Assembly (NCBI RefSeq): GCF_000181515.1
Contig: NZ_ABCG01000005.1
Span: 1-64,000, forward strand
Source of the DNA: Erythrobacter sp. SD-21
GTDB lineage: Bacteria > Pseudomonadota > Alphaproteobacteria > Sphingomonadales > Sphingomonadaceae
DNA length: 64,000 bases
Reading direction: 5' to 3'
Both the position numbers and the translations under genes were made by a program. The notes under the pieces were generated by a model. That model was not told the DNA's origin, made no database searches, and saw only the letters and a program-made list of their open reading frames with translations. Below, piece after piece: positions 16,760 through 26,251 of the stretch; within the stretch, counting starts at the first letter, position 1; each line of letters begins with the position of its first letter.

Positions 16760-19700
16760 ATGCTCATCAAACAGCTCAGGCTGAGCGGTTTCAAGAGCTT
16801 CGTCGAGCCCTCCACCTTGCGCATCGAACCGGGGCTGACAGGGGTTGTCGGCCCCAATGGATGCGGCAAGTCCAACCTACTCGAAGCGATCCGCTGGGTC
16901 ATGGGCGAAAACTCGCCCAAGTCCATGCGCTCGGGCGGGATGGAAGACGTGATCTTCGCCGGCACGGCCAGCCGTCCGCCGCGCGATTTTGCCGAAGTGG
17001 TCCTTTCCGCCGAGGACGATGATGGCGACGAACTGGAAGTCGTGCGCCGCATCGAACGCGGCGCTGGCTCCGCCTACCGCGTCAACGGTAAGGATGTCCG
17101 CGCCAAGGACGTGGCCCTCACCTTCGCTGACGCGGCCACGGGGGCGCACAGCCCCGCACTGGTGAGTCAGGGCAAGATCGCTCAGGTCATTGCCGCCAAA
17201 CCGGTCGAACGGCGCATGATGCTGGAAGAGGCCGCCGGGATCGCGGGCCTCCACGTCCGCCGCCGCGATGCCGAAAGCAAGCTGAGGTCGACCGAGAAGA
17301 ACCTAGAGCGGCTCGAAGACCTGATGGCGGGGCTCGACAGCCAGATCGCCTCGCTCAGGCGACAGGCCAAGCAGGCCGAACGCTATCGCAAGCTGTCCGA
17401 CGAGATAAAGACCGCCGAGGCGCGGCTCGTCTTCGCCCGCTGGCGCGATGCCACTGCTGCGGCGGACGAGGCCAAGAAAGCCGCCGCCGCCGCCGATGCG
17501 CGGGTGGCCGAGGCGCAGAAAGGCACCGACGCGGCGCAGAAAGCGCAGCGCGAGGCGGCAGAGAAGCTCGCCGAGGCGCGCGAGGAGCAGGCCGATCGCC
17601 GCGACGATGCCAGCGCGCATGGCCACCGCATGGCCGCGCTCACCAGCCAGCTCGAAGCCGCCGAACAGCGACTCGCCGATCTCGAACGCCAGAAGGTCCG
17701 GCTCGAGGAAGATCGCGGCGATGCCGACCGCATGACCAAGGATGCGGCCGAGGCTCTGGCGCGGCTCGAAAAGGAACTCGCCGCAAGCGAGAAGGCTCTG
17801 GCCGCCGACGAGGAGCGCCGTCCCAACCTGGTCGCGCAGAGCGAGGATGCCGAGCGCGCCAGCCGCACGGCCGAACTCGCTCTCGCCAAGGCGACGGCGG
17901 ACAACGCCGGGGTGGAAGCCGAGTGGCGCGTGGTCGAGGCGGAAGTGGCGCAGGCCAGGGCGCGGCTCGACCGGGTCGAGGCCGAGGGTCGCCGCATGGC
18001 CGACCAGCGCGCCGCGCTTGCGAGCGAAGACCTCGATGGGGCGGTTGAGCAGGCGCAGGACGCGGCGAAGGACGCGGCCGCCGAAGTCGAAGCGAAGCGC
18101 GCCGCGATCGAGGAGATGCAGGCGCGCAAGGCGGACCTGCAGTCCGAACGTGACGAGGCCGCCAGCGCCTACTCCGCCGCCAAGGCCGAACTTTCCGGTG
18201 TCGCCCGCGAATACGACGCTCTCAAGCGCGACCGCGAAGCGCGGGAACGCGCCGCTGCCAAGCGTTCGGGCCGCCAGCAAGCGATCGACGGTGTGCGCGC
18301 GAAAAAGGGCTACGAACGCGCCGTTGCCGCAGCGCTGGGCCGCGATGGCAAGGCGCTGCTCGGCCTGCCCGACGAGGGCAGCGACGGGCGCTACTGGACC
18401 GGGGCCGACGCGCCCAAACCGGTTGCGGACAGCCTTGCCGACCACGTGGCCGAATGCCCCGAGGAACTGCGCGCCAAGCTGGCGCTGGTCCATGTGGCGA
18501 AAAGTGACGACGGCCGCGCCCTCGCGCCGGGTGAGAACCTCGTCACACTGGACGGCAAGCTGCGCCGCTGGGACGGCCTCGTCGTGCGCGGGGAAGGCGC
18601 AGCGGAAGCGGCGCGGCTGGAAGCGGAGAACCGCTTCGCCGAACTCGACGCGCTGGTCCCCGATCTCGAAGCCGCCGTGATACGCGCCGAAGCGACGCAG
18701 GCCCAGGCCGCCGAGGCGCTGTCCACGCTCCAACGCGACCTCGTCGCAGCCGAACGCGAGCTCTCCTCTGCCAGCGAGGCCGAACGCCACGCCCTGCGCG
18801 CGCTCGACCAGGCCGAAGCCGCCCGCGAACGCGTCGCCGCCCGCCTTGCCGAACTGGCCGAGGTCGAGAAGGACCACGCGGACCTCTTCGCTTCCGCCAA
18901 ATCCGACCTTGCCGCGAGCGAGGCCAAGCGCGCCGCCCTGCCCGATCCGGCCGCCGGCCGCGTGTCCTTGGAAGCCGCGCGCGCGAAGAACGAGGCCGCC
19001 CGCGCCGCGCTGCAGGCCCGCGCCGCCGAACTCGCCGCGCACGACCAGTCGCTCGCCGTCGCGCGCGAACGCACCGCCGCCCAGCGCAGCGACATGGCCA
19101 ACTGGCAGGCCCGCTCTGGCGAGGCCGCGCGCCGCCTCTCGGACATGGCCCGCCGGTTCGAGGAAATCGAGGAACAGCGCGCCATCTTCGCCGCCAAGCC
19201 TGAAGGCCTGATGCGCGAGATCGAACAGGGCGACACGGTGCGCGAGCGCTTGGGCAAAGAACTCGACGAAGCCGAAAAGGCGCTCGCCGCCGCGAACGAG
19301 GTCGCGCAAGGGGCCGACCGCGACTTCAGCGCCGCCAACGAGGCGCTGGCCGAAGCGCGCGAAAGCCGCGCCGGCCTGTCCGCAAGGGCCGAAAACGAGG
19401 ACGCTCGCCGCGTGGAAATGGCGCGCCTTTCGGGCGAACGCTTCCAGTCCCCTCCCCCGCTCCTGCCCGGCAAGTTCGACTTCGCCGAAGACAGCGTGAA
19501 ATCCGCCGAGGCCGAGAGCGAGGAAATGGACCGCCTCACCGCCAGCCGCGAGCGGATCGGTCCGGTCAACCTCGTTGCCGCCGACGAACTCGAAAAGATC
19601 GAGAGCGAGCATGACACCAACGCCGCCGAACAGGAAGAGCTTCGCGAAGCGGTCAACCGGCTGCGCGGTTCGATCGGCAACCTCAACCGCGAAGGACGCG

Positions 19701-20182
19701 AACGGCTGCGCGAAGCGTTCGAGCAGGTGAACGAGCACTTCAAGCGCCTGTTCTCGCGCCTGTTCGAAGGCGGCGAGGCCCACCTCGCCCTTATCGACAG
19801 CGACGATCCGCTTGAAGCCGGCCTCGAGATTTTCGCCCAGCCGCCGGGCAAGCGACTACAGTCGCTCACCCTGCTGTCGGGCGGCGAACAGGCGCTGACC
19901 GCCACGGCGCTGATCTTCGCGCTCTTCCTCACCAATCCCGCGCCGATCTGCGTGCTGGACGAGGTCGACGCGCCGCTGGACGACGCCAATATCGACCGCT
20001 TCTGCGACCTCCTCGAAGCGATGGTGAAGGAAACCGACACCCGCTACCTCATCGTTACCCACAACGCCGTAACGATGAGCCGCATGCACCGCCTGTTCGG
20101 CGTCACCATGATCGAACGCGGCGTCAGCCGCCTCGTCAGCGTTGACCTTGGCGGCGCGGAAGAATTGCTGGCGGCGGAATAG
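16760..20182 (+). CDS. smc: Chromosome segregation protein SMC
   Basis: A 1140-residue SMC ATPase. The N-terminal head has Walker A GPNGCGKS (31-38). Two long Ala/Glu/Arg-rich coiled coils (about 165-495 and 640-985) flank a hinge (about 500-635). The C-terminal head has the ABC signature LSGGE (1039-1043), Walker B ICVLDE (1063-1068) and the His of THN. As a dimer with ScpA/ScpB it organises the chromosome by loop extrusion. The Ala-rich coiled coil and GC-rich codons give long spurious open frames on the other strand. Confidence 0.97.
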   Translation: MLIKQLRLSGFKSFVEPSTLRIEPGLTGVVGPNGCGKSNLLEAIRWVMGENSPKSMRSGGMEDVIFAGTASRPPRDFAEVVLSAEDDDGDELEVVRRIERGAGSAYRVNGKDVRAKDVALTFADAATGAHSPALVSQGKIAQVIAAKPVERRMMLEEAAGIAGLHVRRRDAESKLRSTEKNLERLEDLMAGLDSQIASLRRQAKQAERYRKLSDEIKTAEARLVFARWRDATAAADEAKKAAAAADARVAEAQKGTDAAQKAQREAAEKLAEAREEQADRRDDASAHGHRMAALTSQLEAAEQRLADLERQKVRLEEDRGDADRMTKDAAEALARLEKELAASEKALAADEERRPNLVAQSEDAERASRTAELALAKATADNAGVEAEWRVVEAEVAQARARLDRVEAEGRRMADQRAALASEDLDGAVEQAQDAAKDAAAEVEAKRAAIEEMQARKADLQSERDEAASAYSAAKAELSGVAREYDALKRDREARERAAAKRSGRQQAIDGVRAKKGYERAVAAALGRDGKALLGLPDEGSDGRYWTGADAPKPVADSLADHVAECPEELRAKLALVHVAKSDDGRALAPGENLVTLDGKLRRWDGLVVRGEGAAEAARLEAENRFAELDALVPDLEAAVIRAEATQAQAAEALSTLQRDLVAAERELSSASEAERHALRALDQAEAARERVAARLAELAEVEKDHADLFASAKSDLAASEAKRAALPDPAAGRVSLEAARAKNEAARAALQARAAELAAHDQSLAVARERTAAQRSDMANWQARSGEAARRLSDMARRFEEIEEQRAIFAAKPEGLMREIEQGDTVRERLGKELDEAEKALAAANEVAQGADRDFSAANEALAEARESRAGLSARAENEDARRVEMARLSGERFQSPPPLLPGKFDFAEDSVKSAEAESEEMDRLTASRERIGPVNLVAADELEKIESEHDTNAAEQEELREAVNRLRGSIGNLNREGRERLREAFEQVNEHFKRLFSRLFEGGEAHLALIDSDDPLEAGLEIFAQPPGKRLQSLTLLSGGEQALTATALIFALFLTNPAPICVLDEVDAPLDDANIDRFCDLLEAMVKETDTRYLIVTHNAVTMSRMHRLFGVTMIERGVSRLVSVDLGGAEELLAAE

Positions 20183-20195
20183 GAGACCGACCAGG

Positions 20196-21548
20196 ATGAT
20201 CCGGACCCTAGCCGTAGCGGGCCTGATCGCCCTTGCCGCGCCTGCATTCGCCCACACGCCAACGATTTCGATGTCGGATACGGAGCAATCCACTCCCGCG
20301 CTTCCTCCCATCCTCCTACTCAAGGAACGGGCCGAGATCGTCGACGAAATCCTTGCGGAACGGCTCGAAACGATCATCCCCAAGATCATGCGCGAGGCAG
20401 GCATCGATATGTGGCTGCTGATGTCGCGCGAGTATTTCGAGGAGCCGGTGCTCGCCACCATGCTCGACGCCGAGAGCTTTCATGCGCGGCGGCGGACCAT
20501 CCTGATCTTCTTCGATCCCGGTGACGGGCAGCCGATCGAGCGGCTTACGGTCAGCCGATACGGGCTTGCGGGCCTTGTCGAGCCTGCTTGGGACCCCGCC
20601 GAGCAGCCCGACCAGTGGCAGGCCGTCGCCGACATCATCGCCGCGCGCGATCCGGCGACGATTGCAATCAACTACTCGGACGCCACGCGTTTCGGCGACG
20701 GCATGACGCTGAGCCAGTACCGCGCGATGACCGCCGCGCTCCCCGACGAGCTTGAGGACCGCATCGTCAGCGGTGAGGATCTGTCGGTACGCTGGCTCGA
20801 AAGCCGGACGCCGCGCGAACTGGCGCTCTATCCCGGCATCGTCCGCATAGCCCATGCGCTGATTACCGAAGCCTTTTCGCGCGAGGTCATCACTCCGGGC
20901 GTAACCACGGCTCAAGACGTCCAATGGTGGTATCGAGAAAGGCTCGCATCGCTTGGAATCGCCCCATGGTTCCACCCGTCGGTCGGCATCCAACGGCAGG
21001 GCACCGACGGCATGCTGTCGGGCGAGACCGTCATCGAGCCGGGCGACCTGCTGTGGACCGATTTCGGCCTGACCTACCTCCGCCTCAACACCGATACGCA
21101 GCACCTCGCCTATGTGCTCAAGCCCGGTGAGACCGAGGCTCCGGCGGGGCTTCGCGAGGGGCTGGCGCGCACCAACAGGGTCGGGGACATCCTGACCGCC
21201 TCGTTCCGGGCGGGCGACAGCGGCAACGCAATCCTTGCGAGGGCCCGCGACGCAGCGCTTGCAGAAGGGCTCGACCCGTCGATTTACAGCCACCCCATCG
21301 GCTTCCATGGCCACGGAGCGGGGACGTCGATCGGCTTCTGGGACAATCAGGATAGCGACCCGCGCGGCACCTACGAAGTCCGCGCAGGCACGACCTGGTC
21401 GATTGAGTTCACCAACTATTTCGAAGTCCCCGAATGGGGCGGACAGAGGGTCGATTTCCGATCCGAGGAAGACGCCTATTTCGACGGCGAAACCGTGCGT
21501 TATCTCGACGGGCGCCAGACCGAGCTGACACTCATTCCTTTCGACTGA
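20196..21548 (+). CDS. Exported M24-family metallopeptidase (Xaa-Pro peptidase-like)
   Basis: A 450-residue protein with a clear signal peptide (MIRTLAVAGLIALAAPAFA), so probably periplasmic. The C-terminal pita-bread domain holds metal-binding-type motifs: DLLWTDFG with a later Asp in NTDTQHL, His residues in HPIGFHGHGAG and Glu in WSIEFTNY. The ATG at 20196 has AGGAGACC and AGG upstream; longer in-frame starts lie inside smc. It follows smc by 13 bases. The peptide substrate is unknown. Confidence 0.88.
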   Translation: MIRTLAVAGLIALAAPAFAHTPTISMSDTEQSTPALPPILLLKERAEIVDEILAERLETIIPKIMREAGIDMWLLMSREYFEEPVLATMLDAESFHARRRTILIFFDPGDGQPIERLTVSRYGLAGLVEPAWDPAEQPDQWQAVADIIAARDPATIAINYSDATRFGDGMTLSQYRAMTAALPDELEDRIVSGEDLSVRWLESRTPRELALYPGIVRIAHALITEAFSREVITPGVTTAQDVQWWYRERLASLGIAPWFHPSVGIQRQGTDGMLSGETVIEPGDLLWTDFGLTYLRLNTDTQHLAYVLKPGETEAPAGLREGLARTNRVGDILTASFRAGDSGNAILARARDAALAEGLDPSIYSHPIGFHGHGAGTSIGFWDNQDSDPRGTYEVRAGTTWSIEFTNYFEVPEWGGQRVDFRSEEDAYFDGETVRYLDGRQTELTLIPFD

Positions 21549-21563
21549 GCGGCACGCGATAGC

Positions 21564-21929
21564 TCAGGAGGCTAGCGCGGCCCTCAGATCGTCACGGATA
21601 GCCTTGAGCCTGGTGACGACGCTGGCGTCGAGAGCGCCGGGCGTTGCCATCTCCTGCGCCGCAGCCTGCTGGTCGGGCACGCCGCGCAGCGCGGCCTTGG
21701 CGCCTTTCAGCGTGTACCCTTCGCGATTTACCAGGCTATCGATCCGTTCGACCAGCGCTACGTCTTCGACGCGGTAGTAGCGGCGACCGCCGCTGCGTTT
21801 CAGAGGCTTGAGCTGGGGGAATTGCTGTTCCCAGTAGCGCAGCACATGCGTCTTGATGCCGGTTGCCTTGGCAATCTCGCCAATAGTGCGCAGCGCGCCG
21901 TCTTCCTTGTGATCGTCGAACTCGGCCAT
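21564..21929 (-). CDS. MerR-family transcriptional regulator
   Basis: A 121-residue protein with a MerR helix-turn-helix and wing: GEIAKATGIKTHVLRYWEQQ, then RSGGRRYYRVEDVALVERI. It ends in a short helical tail and lacks Cys clusters for metal sensing. In alphaproteobacteria this regulator commonly closes the rpmF-plsX-fabH-ihfA cluster; the target is uncertain. It starts 21 bases after ihfA. Confidence 0.92.
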   Translation of the reverse strand: MAEFDDHKEDGALRTIGEIAKATGIKTHVLRYWEQQFPQLKPLKRSGGRRYYRVEDVALVERIDSLVNREGYTLKGAKAALRGVPDQQAAAQEMATPGALDASVVTRLKAIRDDLRAALAS

Positions 21930-21949
21930 GGTGAGCGACGCTACCAGCT

Positions 21950-22258
21950 TCAGTAGCTGTTGGCGATACGCTCTTTCAACAGTTGGCTGGCGCGGAAGGT
22001 CATCACGCGGCGCGGGGTGATCGGCACTTCGACACCCGTCTTGGGGTTGCGGCCGACGCGTTCTTTCTTGTCGCGCAACACGAAGCTCCCGAAGCCGGAA
22101 ATCTTGACATTCTCGCCGCGGGCAAGCGCATCGCTCATCTTGCCGAGAATCTCCTCGACGAGGTCGAGTGATTCCGCACGGCTCAGGCCCATCTTGCGGT
22201 TGATCGTTTCTGCGAGGTCTGCGCGGGTCAGAGTGCCCACCGAGCGCATCATATCCAT
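21950..22258 (-). CDS. ihfA: Integration host factor subunit alpha
   Basis: A 102-residue HU/IHF-family DNA-bending protein. It contains [19 protein letters not shown], the family signature [21 protein letters not shown] and the beta-arm region [11 protein letters not shown]. With IhfB it forms a heterodimer that bends DNA in replication, recombination and transcription. Three closely spaced ATGs (22258, 22252, 22249) follow GGGGAAGGA; the spacing fits Met3 or Met4 as well as the first ATG. Confidence 0.94.
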   Translation of the reverse strand: MDMMRSVGTLTRADLAETINRKMGLSRAESLDLVEEILGKMSDALARGENVKISGFGSFVLRDKKERVGRNPKTGVEVPITPRRVMTFRASQLLKERIANSY

Positions 22259-22376
22259 AATCCTTCCCCTCAGCGGCGACCCTGAGTGGAGTGCGAACCC
22301 TGTTTCAAGTAACCGAGACTTTTTAACAGCTTGCCGCGATTCGCGCAATGGACGGGCGCGAGAATTCCAACAAAAG

Positions 22377-23342
22377 CTATATCCGCGCGAGCGATGCGCC
22401 CCAGGTGAAACCGCCGCCCATGGCCTCGAACATGACGAGGTCGCCGGGTTTGATCCGGCCATCCTTGCGCGCAACGTCGAAGGCGAGCGGAACCGAGGCC
22501 GCCGAGGTGTTGGCGTGCTGGTCAACCGTCACCACGACCTTTTCCGCCGGCAGCCCAAGCTTCCGAGCGGTCGCGTCGAGGATACGGGCGTTGGCCTGGT
22601 GCGGGACCACCCAGTCGATGTCCGCCGCGGTAACGGAGGCATCCGCGAGCACTTCGCCCAGCACATCGGCAAGGTTCACGACAGCATGGCGGAAGACCTC
22701 GCGGCCCTTCATGCGCAACTTGCCGACCTCGCCCGTGGTCGAGGGCCCGCCGTCGACATAGAGGAGGTCCTTGTGCTCGCCATCGGCATGCAACTTGGTG
22801 GCAAGGATGCCAGGGCCGTCTTCGGCTACGTCCTGCGCTTCGAGCACGACCGCGCCGGCCCCGTCCCCGAAGAGGACGCAGGTGGTGCGATCTTCCCAAT
22901 CGAGGATACGGCTGAAGGTCTCCGCGCCGATCACCAGCGCCTTCTTAGCCATGCCGGTACGCAGCAGCGATTCCGCCGTGCCCAGCGCATAGAGGAAGCC
23001 CGAGCAGACCGCGGCCACATCGAAAGCCACGCCGCCACGGCAGCCGAGCGCCTGTTGGACCTGCGTGGCGGTGGCGGGGAAGGTGTGATCGGGCGTCGCG
23101 GTCGCAAGGATGATCAGGCCGATCTCGCTCGCATCCACCCCCGCATCGTCGAGCGCCTTGCGCGCGGCTTCGGTCGCAAGCGTCGAGGTGGTTTCGCCCT
23201 CGCCCGCGATATAGCGCTGGCGGATGCCGGTACGCTCGACGATCCATTCGTCGCTCGTGTCGACGCGGGCTTCGAGGTCGGCGTTGGTAACGCAGTCTTT
23301 GGGTAGCGCGCTTCCGCTGCCGGTGATGACCGCGCGGATCAT
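22377..23342 (-). CDS. fabH: 3-oxoacyl-[acyl-carrier-protein] synthase III (FabH)
   Basis: The condensing enzyme that joins acetyl-CoA (or a short acyl-CoA) with malonyl-ACP to start fatty acid synthesis. The 321 residues have the catalytic triad Cys113 (AAVCSGF), His248 (VVPHQAN) and Asn278 (DQHANTS), and the usual length. The ATG overlaps the plsX stop codon (ATGA), so translation is probably coupled. It precedes ihfA by about 118 bases. Confidence 0.97.
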   Translation of the reverse strand: MIRAVITGSGSALPKDCVTNADLEARVDTSDEWIVERTGIRQRYIAGEGETTSTLATEAARKALDDAGVDASEIGLIILATATPDHTFPATATQVQQALGCRGGVAFDVAAVCSGFLYALGTAESLLRTGMAKKALVIGAETFSRILDWEDRTTCVLFGDGAGAVVLEAQDVAEDGPGILATKLHADGEHKDLLYVDGGPSTTGEVGKLRMKGREVFRHAVVNLADVLGEVLADASVTAADIDWVVPHQANARILDATARKLGLPAEKVVVTVDQHANTSAASVPLAFDVARKDGRIKPGDLVMFEAMGGGFTWGASLARI

Positions 23343-24376
23343 TTCGCGCCCAGGCTCTCGGTGTCGATCGCGCCGAGGTCGTCCTTGATCCGGTTGGTAA
23401 TGTCGTCCTCCAGCAGGCGGGCGGCGACTTCCACTGCATTGGCCACGCCCTTGGCGTTGGCGCTGCCGTGGCTTTTCACCACCACACCGTTAAGGCCGAG
23501 GAAGACGGCGCCGTTGTGATTGTTCGGGTCAAGATGGTGCTTCAGCAGCTCGGTCGCAGGACGCGACACAAGGAAGCCAACCTTGGACCGGATCGAGGAG
23601 GAGAAGGCGCGCTTGAGCAGGTCGGTCACGAACCGCGCCGCGCCTTCAATCGCTTTTAGCGCGATATTGCCAGAGAACCCGTCGCACACGACCACATCGC
23701 ATTCGCCGCGATTGATCTTGTCGGCCTCGACATAGCCTTCGAAGTCCATCGCCAGGCCATCGGCGGCGCGCAGACGGTCGGCGGCGGCCTGGATGTCCTC
23801 GGTGCCCTTGGTTTCCTCGGTGCCGATGTTCAGCAGGCGCACGCGCGGACGCTCGCGCCCGGTGACGATGCGCGAATAGGCCGCGCCCATAATCGCGAAC
23901 TGCACGAGGTTGCGCGCGTCGCATTCGCGGTTCGCGCCAAGGTCAAGCATGATGACGTCGTTGTCGCCGAGCGTCGGCAACAGCGCGGCCAGCGCCGGCC
24001 GGTCGAGCCCGGGCATGGTGCGCAGCGCGAGCTTGCTCATCGCCATCAGCGCGCCGGTGTTGCCGGCGGACACGGCTGCGCCCGCCTCGCCGCGCTTCAC
24101 CGCATCGACCGCGAGGCCCATGCTGGTGGTCTTGGCACGACGCAGGGCGCGCGAAGGCTTCTCGTCGCCAGCGACCACATCCTCGCAATGGAGGATCTCG
24201 CTGGCTTCGGCCATGTGCGGGTGGTCTTCGAGCGCCGCCTTGATGCGGGTTTCGTCGCCGACAAGCAGGAACTTGAATCGATCGTGGCGCCGACGCGCAA
24301 GCGCGGCGCCCTCGATCATGGTGCGCACGCCTTCATCCCCGCCCATCGCATCAATGGCGATACGCGGCAAACTCAT
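23339..24376 (-). CDS. plsX: Phosphate acyltransferase PlsX
   Basis: PlsX makes acyl-phosphate from acyl-ACP for the PlsY route to phosphatidic acid. The 345 residues start [16 protein letters not shown] and contain the conserved [29 protein letters not shown] and [11 protein letters not shown] blocks. It lies between rpmF and fabH, the classic order that links ribosome and membrane lipid synthesis. It follows rpmF by 28 bases. Confidence 0.97.
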   Translation of the reverse strand: MSLPRIAIDAMGGDEGVRTMIEGAALARRRHDRFKFLLVGDETRIKAALEDHPHMAEASEILHCEDVVAGDEKPSRALRRAKTTSMGLAVDAVKRGEAGAAVSAGNTGALMAMSKLALRTMPGLDRPALAALLPTLGDNDVIMLDLGANRECDARNLVQFAIMGAAYSRIVTGRERPRVRLLNIGTEETKGTEDIQAAADRLRAADGLAMDFEGYVEADKINRGECDVVVCDGFSGNIALKAIEGAARFVTDLLKRAFSSSIRSKVGFLVSRPATELLKHHLDPNNHNGAVFLGLNGVVVKSHGSANAKGVANAVEVAARLLEDDITNRIKDDLGAIDTESLGAK

Positions 24377-24404
24377 GACGCTCTCCGAATCAAGCTAGAA
24401 AGTC

Positions 24405-24587
24405 TTAGAGACCTTCGGGCGCGAGCACTTCGCGGCCGTTGTAGTAGCCGCAGTGCGGGCACAGGTTGTGCGGACGCTTCAGCTCGCCGCAGTTCGAGCA
24501 CTCGTGATGAGCTTCGACCTGGAGCGAATCATGCGAGCGACGGTTGCCGCGGCGGTGGGGCGATACTTTTCTCTTGGGGACGGCCAT
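24405..24587 (-). CDS. rpmF: 50S ribosomal protein L32
   Basis: A 60-residue ribosomal protein starting [20 protein letters not shown]. It keeps the zinc-ribbon cysteines in [17 protein letters not shown] (C+ type). It is the first gene of the rpmF-plsX-fabH-ihfA-merR run. AGGTG lies upstream of the ATG. Confidence 0.98.
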   Translation of the reverse strand: MAVPKRKVSPHRRGNRRSHDSLQVEAHHECSNCGELKRPHNLCPHCGYYNGREVLAPEGL

Positions 24588-24706
24588 CTCGGCACCTGTT
24601 CCTCAAACAATTTCAGTCAATTTCGGTGGCCGCCCTAGGGGAAGGTCCGGCAACGCACAAGAGCGCGGTGACAACGAACTTCCCGACCGTGACGGTGAAG
24701 GCGCGC

Positions 24707-24734
24707 GCTATAGCGATTTTTCCGGGCGATGCAA
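24707..24734 (-). promoter_or_regulatory. Candidate sigma-70-type promoter for the rpmF operon
   Basis: On the reverse strand TTGCAT (24734-24729) and TATAGC (24712-24707) are separated by 16 bases. A start near 24700 would give a leader of about 110 bases before rpmF. The -10 box overlaps the palindrome CGCTATAGCG. The assignment rests only on the sequence match. Confidence 0.4.
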
Positions 24735-24827
24735 GCCAAGCGGAGGATAATCGCCACGGCACGATTGCCGCGCCTTCCCCTCGCCCCTAGCCCTGTTTGC
24801 ACGGGTACGCAAAGGGAGAGAACGCAC

Positions 24828-25229
24828 ATGGGTATCATCCTGCCGGTCACGCTGACCGCCGCCGCAGCCGCCGCCATCATCAATCTGTGGCTGTCGATCC
24901 GAGTCGGCCAGCTGCGCCTCAAGCACAATATTTCCATCGGTGACGATGGCGCTGGCGGCCCGCTGACCGCCCGCATGCGCGCTCAGCTCAACTTCGTCGA
25001 GAATACGGCCTTTGTGCTGGTCCTGATCGCCGCCATCGAACTGTCCGGCAGGGGCGAGCCCTGGCTGGCGTGGGTGGCGGGCCTCTACATGCTGGGACGC
25101 GTGGCGCACGGCTTCGGCATGGACGGCGGCGCACTCGCCAAGGGCCGCAGCATCGGCGTGATCATCACCATGCTGACCCAGCTCGCCCTCGCCATCGCGG
25201 CGGTGCTGATTACGCTGGGTGTGCTCTAG
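24828..25229 (+). CDS. MAPEG-family membrane protein
   Basis: A 133-residue integral membrane protein with about four hydrophobic helices, starting MGIILPVTLTAAAAAA. The motif MRAQLNFVENTAFVLVLIA matches the MAPEG family (membrane-associated proteins in eicosanoid and glutathione metabolism; bacterial YecN-like members). GGGAGAG lies before the ATG. Bacterial MAPEG members may have glutathione transferase or peroxidase activity; this is not shown here. It is divergent from rpmF. Confidence 0.88.
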   Translation: MGIILPVTLTAAAAAAIINLWLSIRVGQLRLKHNISIGDDGAGGPLTARMRAQLNFVENTAFVLVLIAAIELSGRGEPWLAWVAGLYMLGRVAHGFGMDGGALAKGRSIGVIITMLTQLALAIAAVLITLGVL

Positions 25230-25308
25230 ACATTCAGGACGCGCGAGGCCGGATTGACCAGATCGACCGTCCGGCTTCGGGCGTTCGAAAATGCTGACGG
25301 AACGTCCG

Positions 25309-25334
25309 GGAATGGGTGGGAAGCTGTCGTCTGG
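25309..25334. repeat. Cassette-like repeat A, copy 1 (partial)
   Basis: GGAATGGGTGGGAAGCTGTC, abutting the stop codon of the orphan gene 25335-25697. It is a shorter match to the A repeats at 25829-25855 and 26222-26250. Confidence 0.5.
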
Positions 25335-25697
25335 CTATCTGGTGAGCCGTCTAGAGCCAAGGACCTCATTGTCGTTACCAACCAGAACTAGGACATCGAG
25401 ATGTGCGATTGCTGGTGACGAGTATCTAAGATAACGAAAAGAGCCATCCACGTAGGCCTCATCCAGCGTCAACCCATTGTCATCTAGCAAGCTGGGTTCG
25501 ATAGGGTTGAAATCGATGCAGCTTTCTGCGGCCATCAAGACGGCCTGTGAGATCTTTGTCTTTTCAACCTGCAACCCGAGAAGTTGTCCCGGGTCCATAT
25601 ACTCGTACGAAAAGTCACCACAGTCTGGCTGCTGAGTCTTTGAACTGCATCCCGAAAGCGCGATACCAATTGCGAAGACCAAGAATTTTCGGTTCAT
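25335..25697 (-). CDS. Orphan lipoprotein (repeat-bracketed unit 1)
   Basis: A 120-residue protein with a signal peptide ending in the lipobox ALSGC (Cys17), so it should be an anchored lipoprotein. The rest is an acidic alpha/beta-like domain with no family I recognise. Its codons are clearly less GC-biased than those of the surrounding core genes, suggesting transfer. Repeat A lies at its stop and repeat B about 35 bases upstream of its start. The same arrangement recurs with the next two genes. Confidence 0.7.
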   Translation of the reverse strand: MNRKFLVFAIGIALSGCSSKTQQPDCGDFSYEYMDPGQLLGLQVEKTKISQAVLMAAESCIDFNPIEPSLLDDNGLTLDEAYVDGSFRYLRYSSPAIAHLDVLVLVGNDNEVLGSRRLTR

Positions 25698-25732
25698 GCC
25701 CTAAACCTTGCGCAGGTTGACCTCGCGACTGC

Positions 25733-25771
25733 AAGCGTCCGTAAGGGGTCGTTTGCTGCCAGTCCGCTTTT
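25733..25771. repeat. Cassette-like repeat B, copy 1
   Basis: On the forward strand it reads AAGGGGTCGTTTGCTGCC followed by AGTCCGCTTTT. It matches the copy at 26585-26624 at most positions. A partial second copy follows at 25787-25809 (TTAGCTGCCAGTCTGCTTTT). Confidence 0.65.
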
Positions 25772-25828
25772 ATCTAAAATACGATCTTAGCTGCCAGTCT
25801 GCTTTTTGCATGATGGACCATACGGCTG

Positions 25829-25855
25829 AATGGCCGATTTGGGGTGGAAAGCTGA
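25829..25855. repeat. Cassette-like repeat A, copy 2
   Basis: AATGGCCGATTTGGGGTGG followed by AAAGC, ending two bases before the stop codon of the orphan gene 25857-26123. It is nearly identical to copy 3 at 26222-26250. Confidence 0.7.
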
Positions 25856-25856
25856 C

Positions 25857-26123
25857 TCAAGGGTCAACGCCAGTGAGACGCACAAGCGTCGCTCGTTCAA
25901 GGTCCGAATTGTTGTGCCGATAGAATCGGCAACGCGAGCCCTTCGCATTTCCAGCACTATCTAAAAGCTGGAAGGAAAGCCCATCTTCTTCGGTCGAGAT
26001 TGAGTAGCCGTAACCTGGGTAAAGGTTCTTTAGCTTCCGCAGCAACAGTGTGCGAAACTGAGGAGTGTCGGCCCTAGGCCTCGATTGAAGGTTATTTGAC
26101 ACATCACGAGAATAGCCGATCAT
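25857..26123 (-). CDS. Orphan hypothetical protein (repeat-bracketed unit 2)
   Basis: An 88-residue soluble protein starting MIGYSRDVSNNLQSRP with a likely mixed alpha/beta core (LYPGYGYSISTEEDGLSFQLL). No signal peptide, membrane segment or known family is apparent. Codon use is lower in GC than in neighbouring core genes. Repeat A abuts the stop codon, and a diverged repeat B lies about 10 bases upstream of the start. The function is unknown. Confidence 0.6.
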   Translation of the reverse strand: MIGYSRDVSNNLQSRPRADTPQFRTLLLRKLKNLYPGYGYSISTEEDGLSFQLLDSAGNAKGSRCRFYRHNNSDLERATLVRLTGVDP

Positions 26124-26132
26124 TCGAAGTCC

Positions 26133-26161
26133 GCAATCGCGGTCGTTAGCGGAAGGTTCGG
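26133..26161. repeat. Cassette-like repeat B, diverged copy
   Basis: GCAATCGCGGTCGTTAGCGG followed by AAGGTTCGG. It shares CAAT-CGGTCGTTAGC with copy 3 but lacks the GTCCGCTTTT end in the same place; a related CCGGTCCGGTTTT occurs about 30 bases further on. Confidence 0.4.
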
Positions 26162-26221
26162 TTTCAACACAGAACGCTAGAAAACAGCCGGTCCGGTTTT
26201 GGTGTGGTTTTCAACAGCCGC

Positions 26222-26250
26222 GAACGGCCGATTTGGGGTGGGAAGCGGAC
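26222..26250. repeat. Cassette-like repeat A, copy 3
   Basis: GAACGGCCGATTTGGGGTGG followed by GAAGCGGAC, one base from the stop codon of the orphan gene 26252-26563. Confidence 0.7.
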
Positions 26251-26251
26251 G

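Noticed and set aside
17303-19783. Very long open frame (826 codons) on the reverse strand of smc
   Set aside because: GC-rich, Ala/Glu-rich coiled-coil codons leave the opposite frames free of stops; the predicted protein has no domain and smc is unmistakable.
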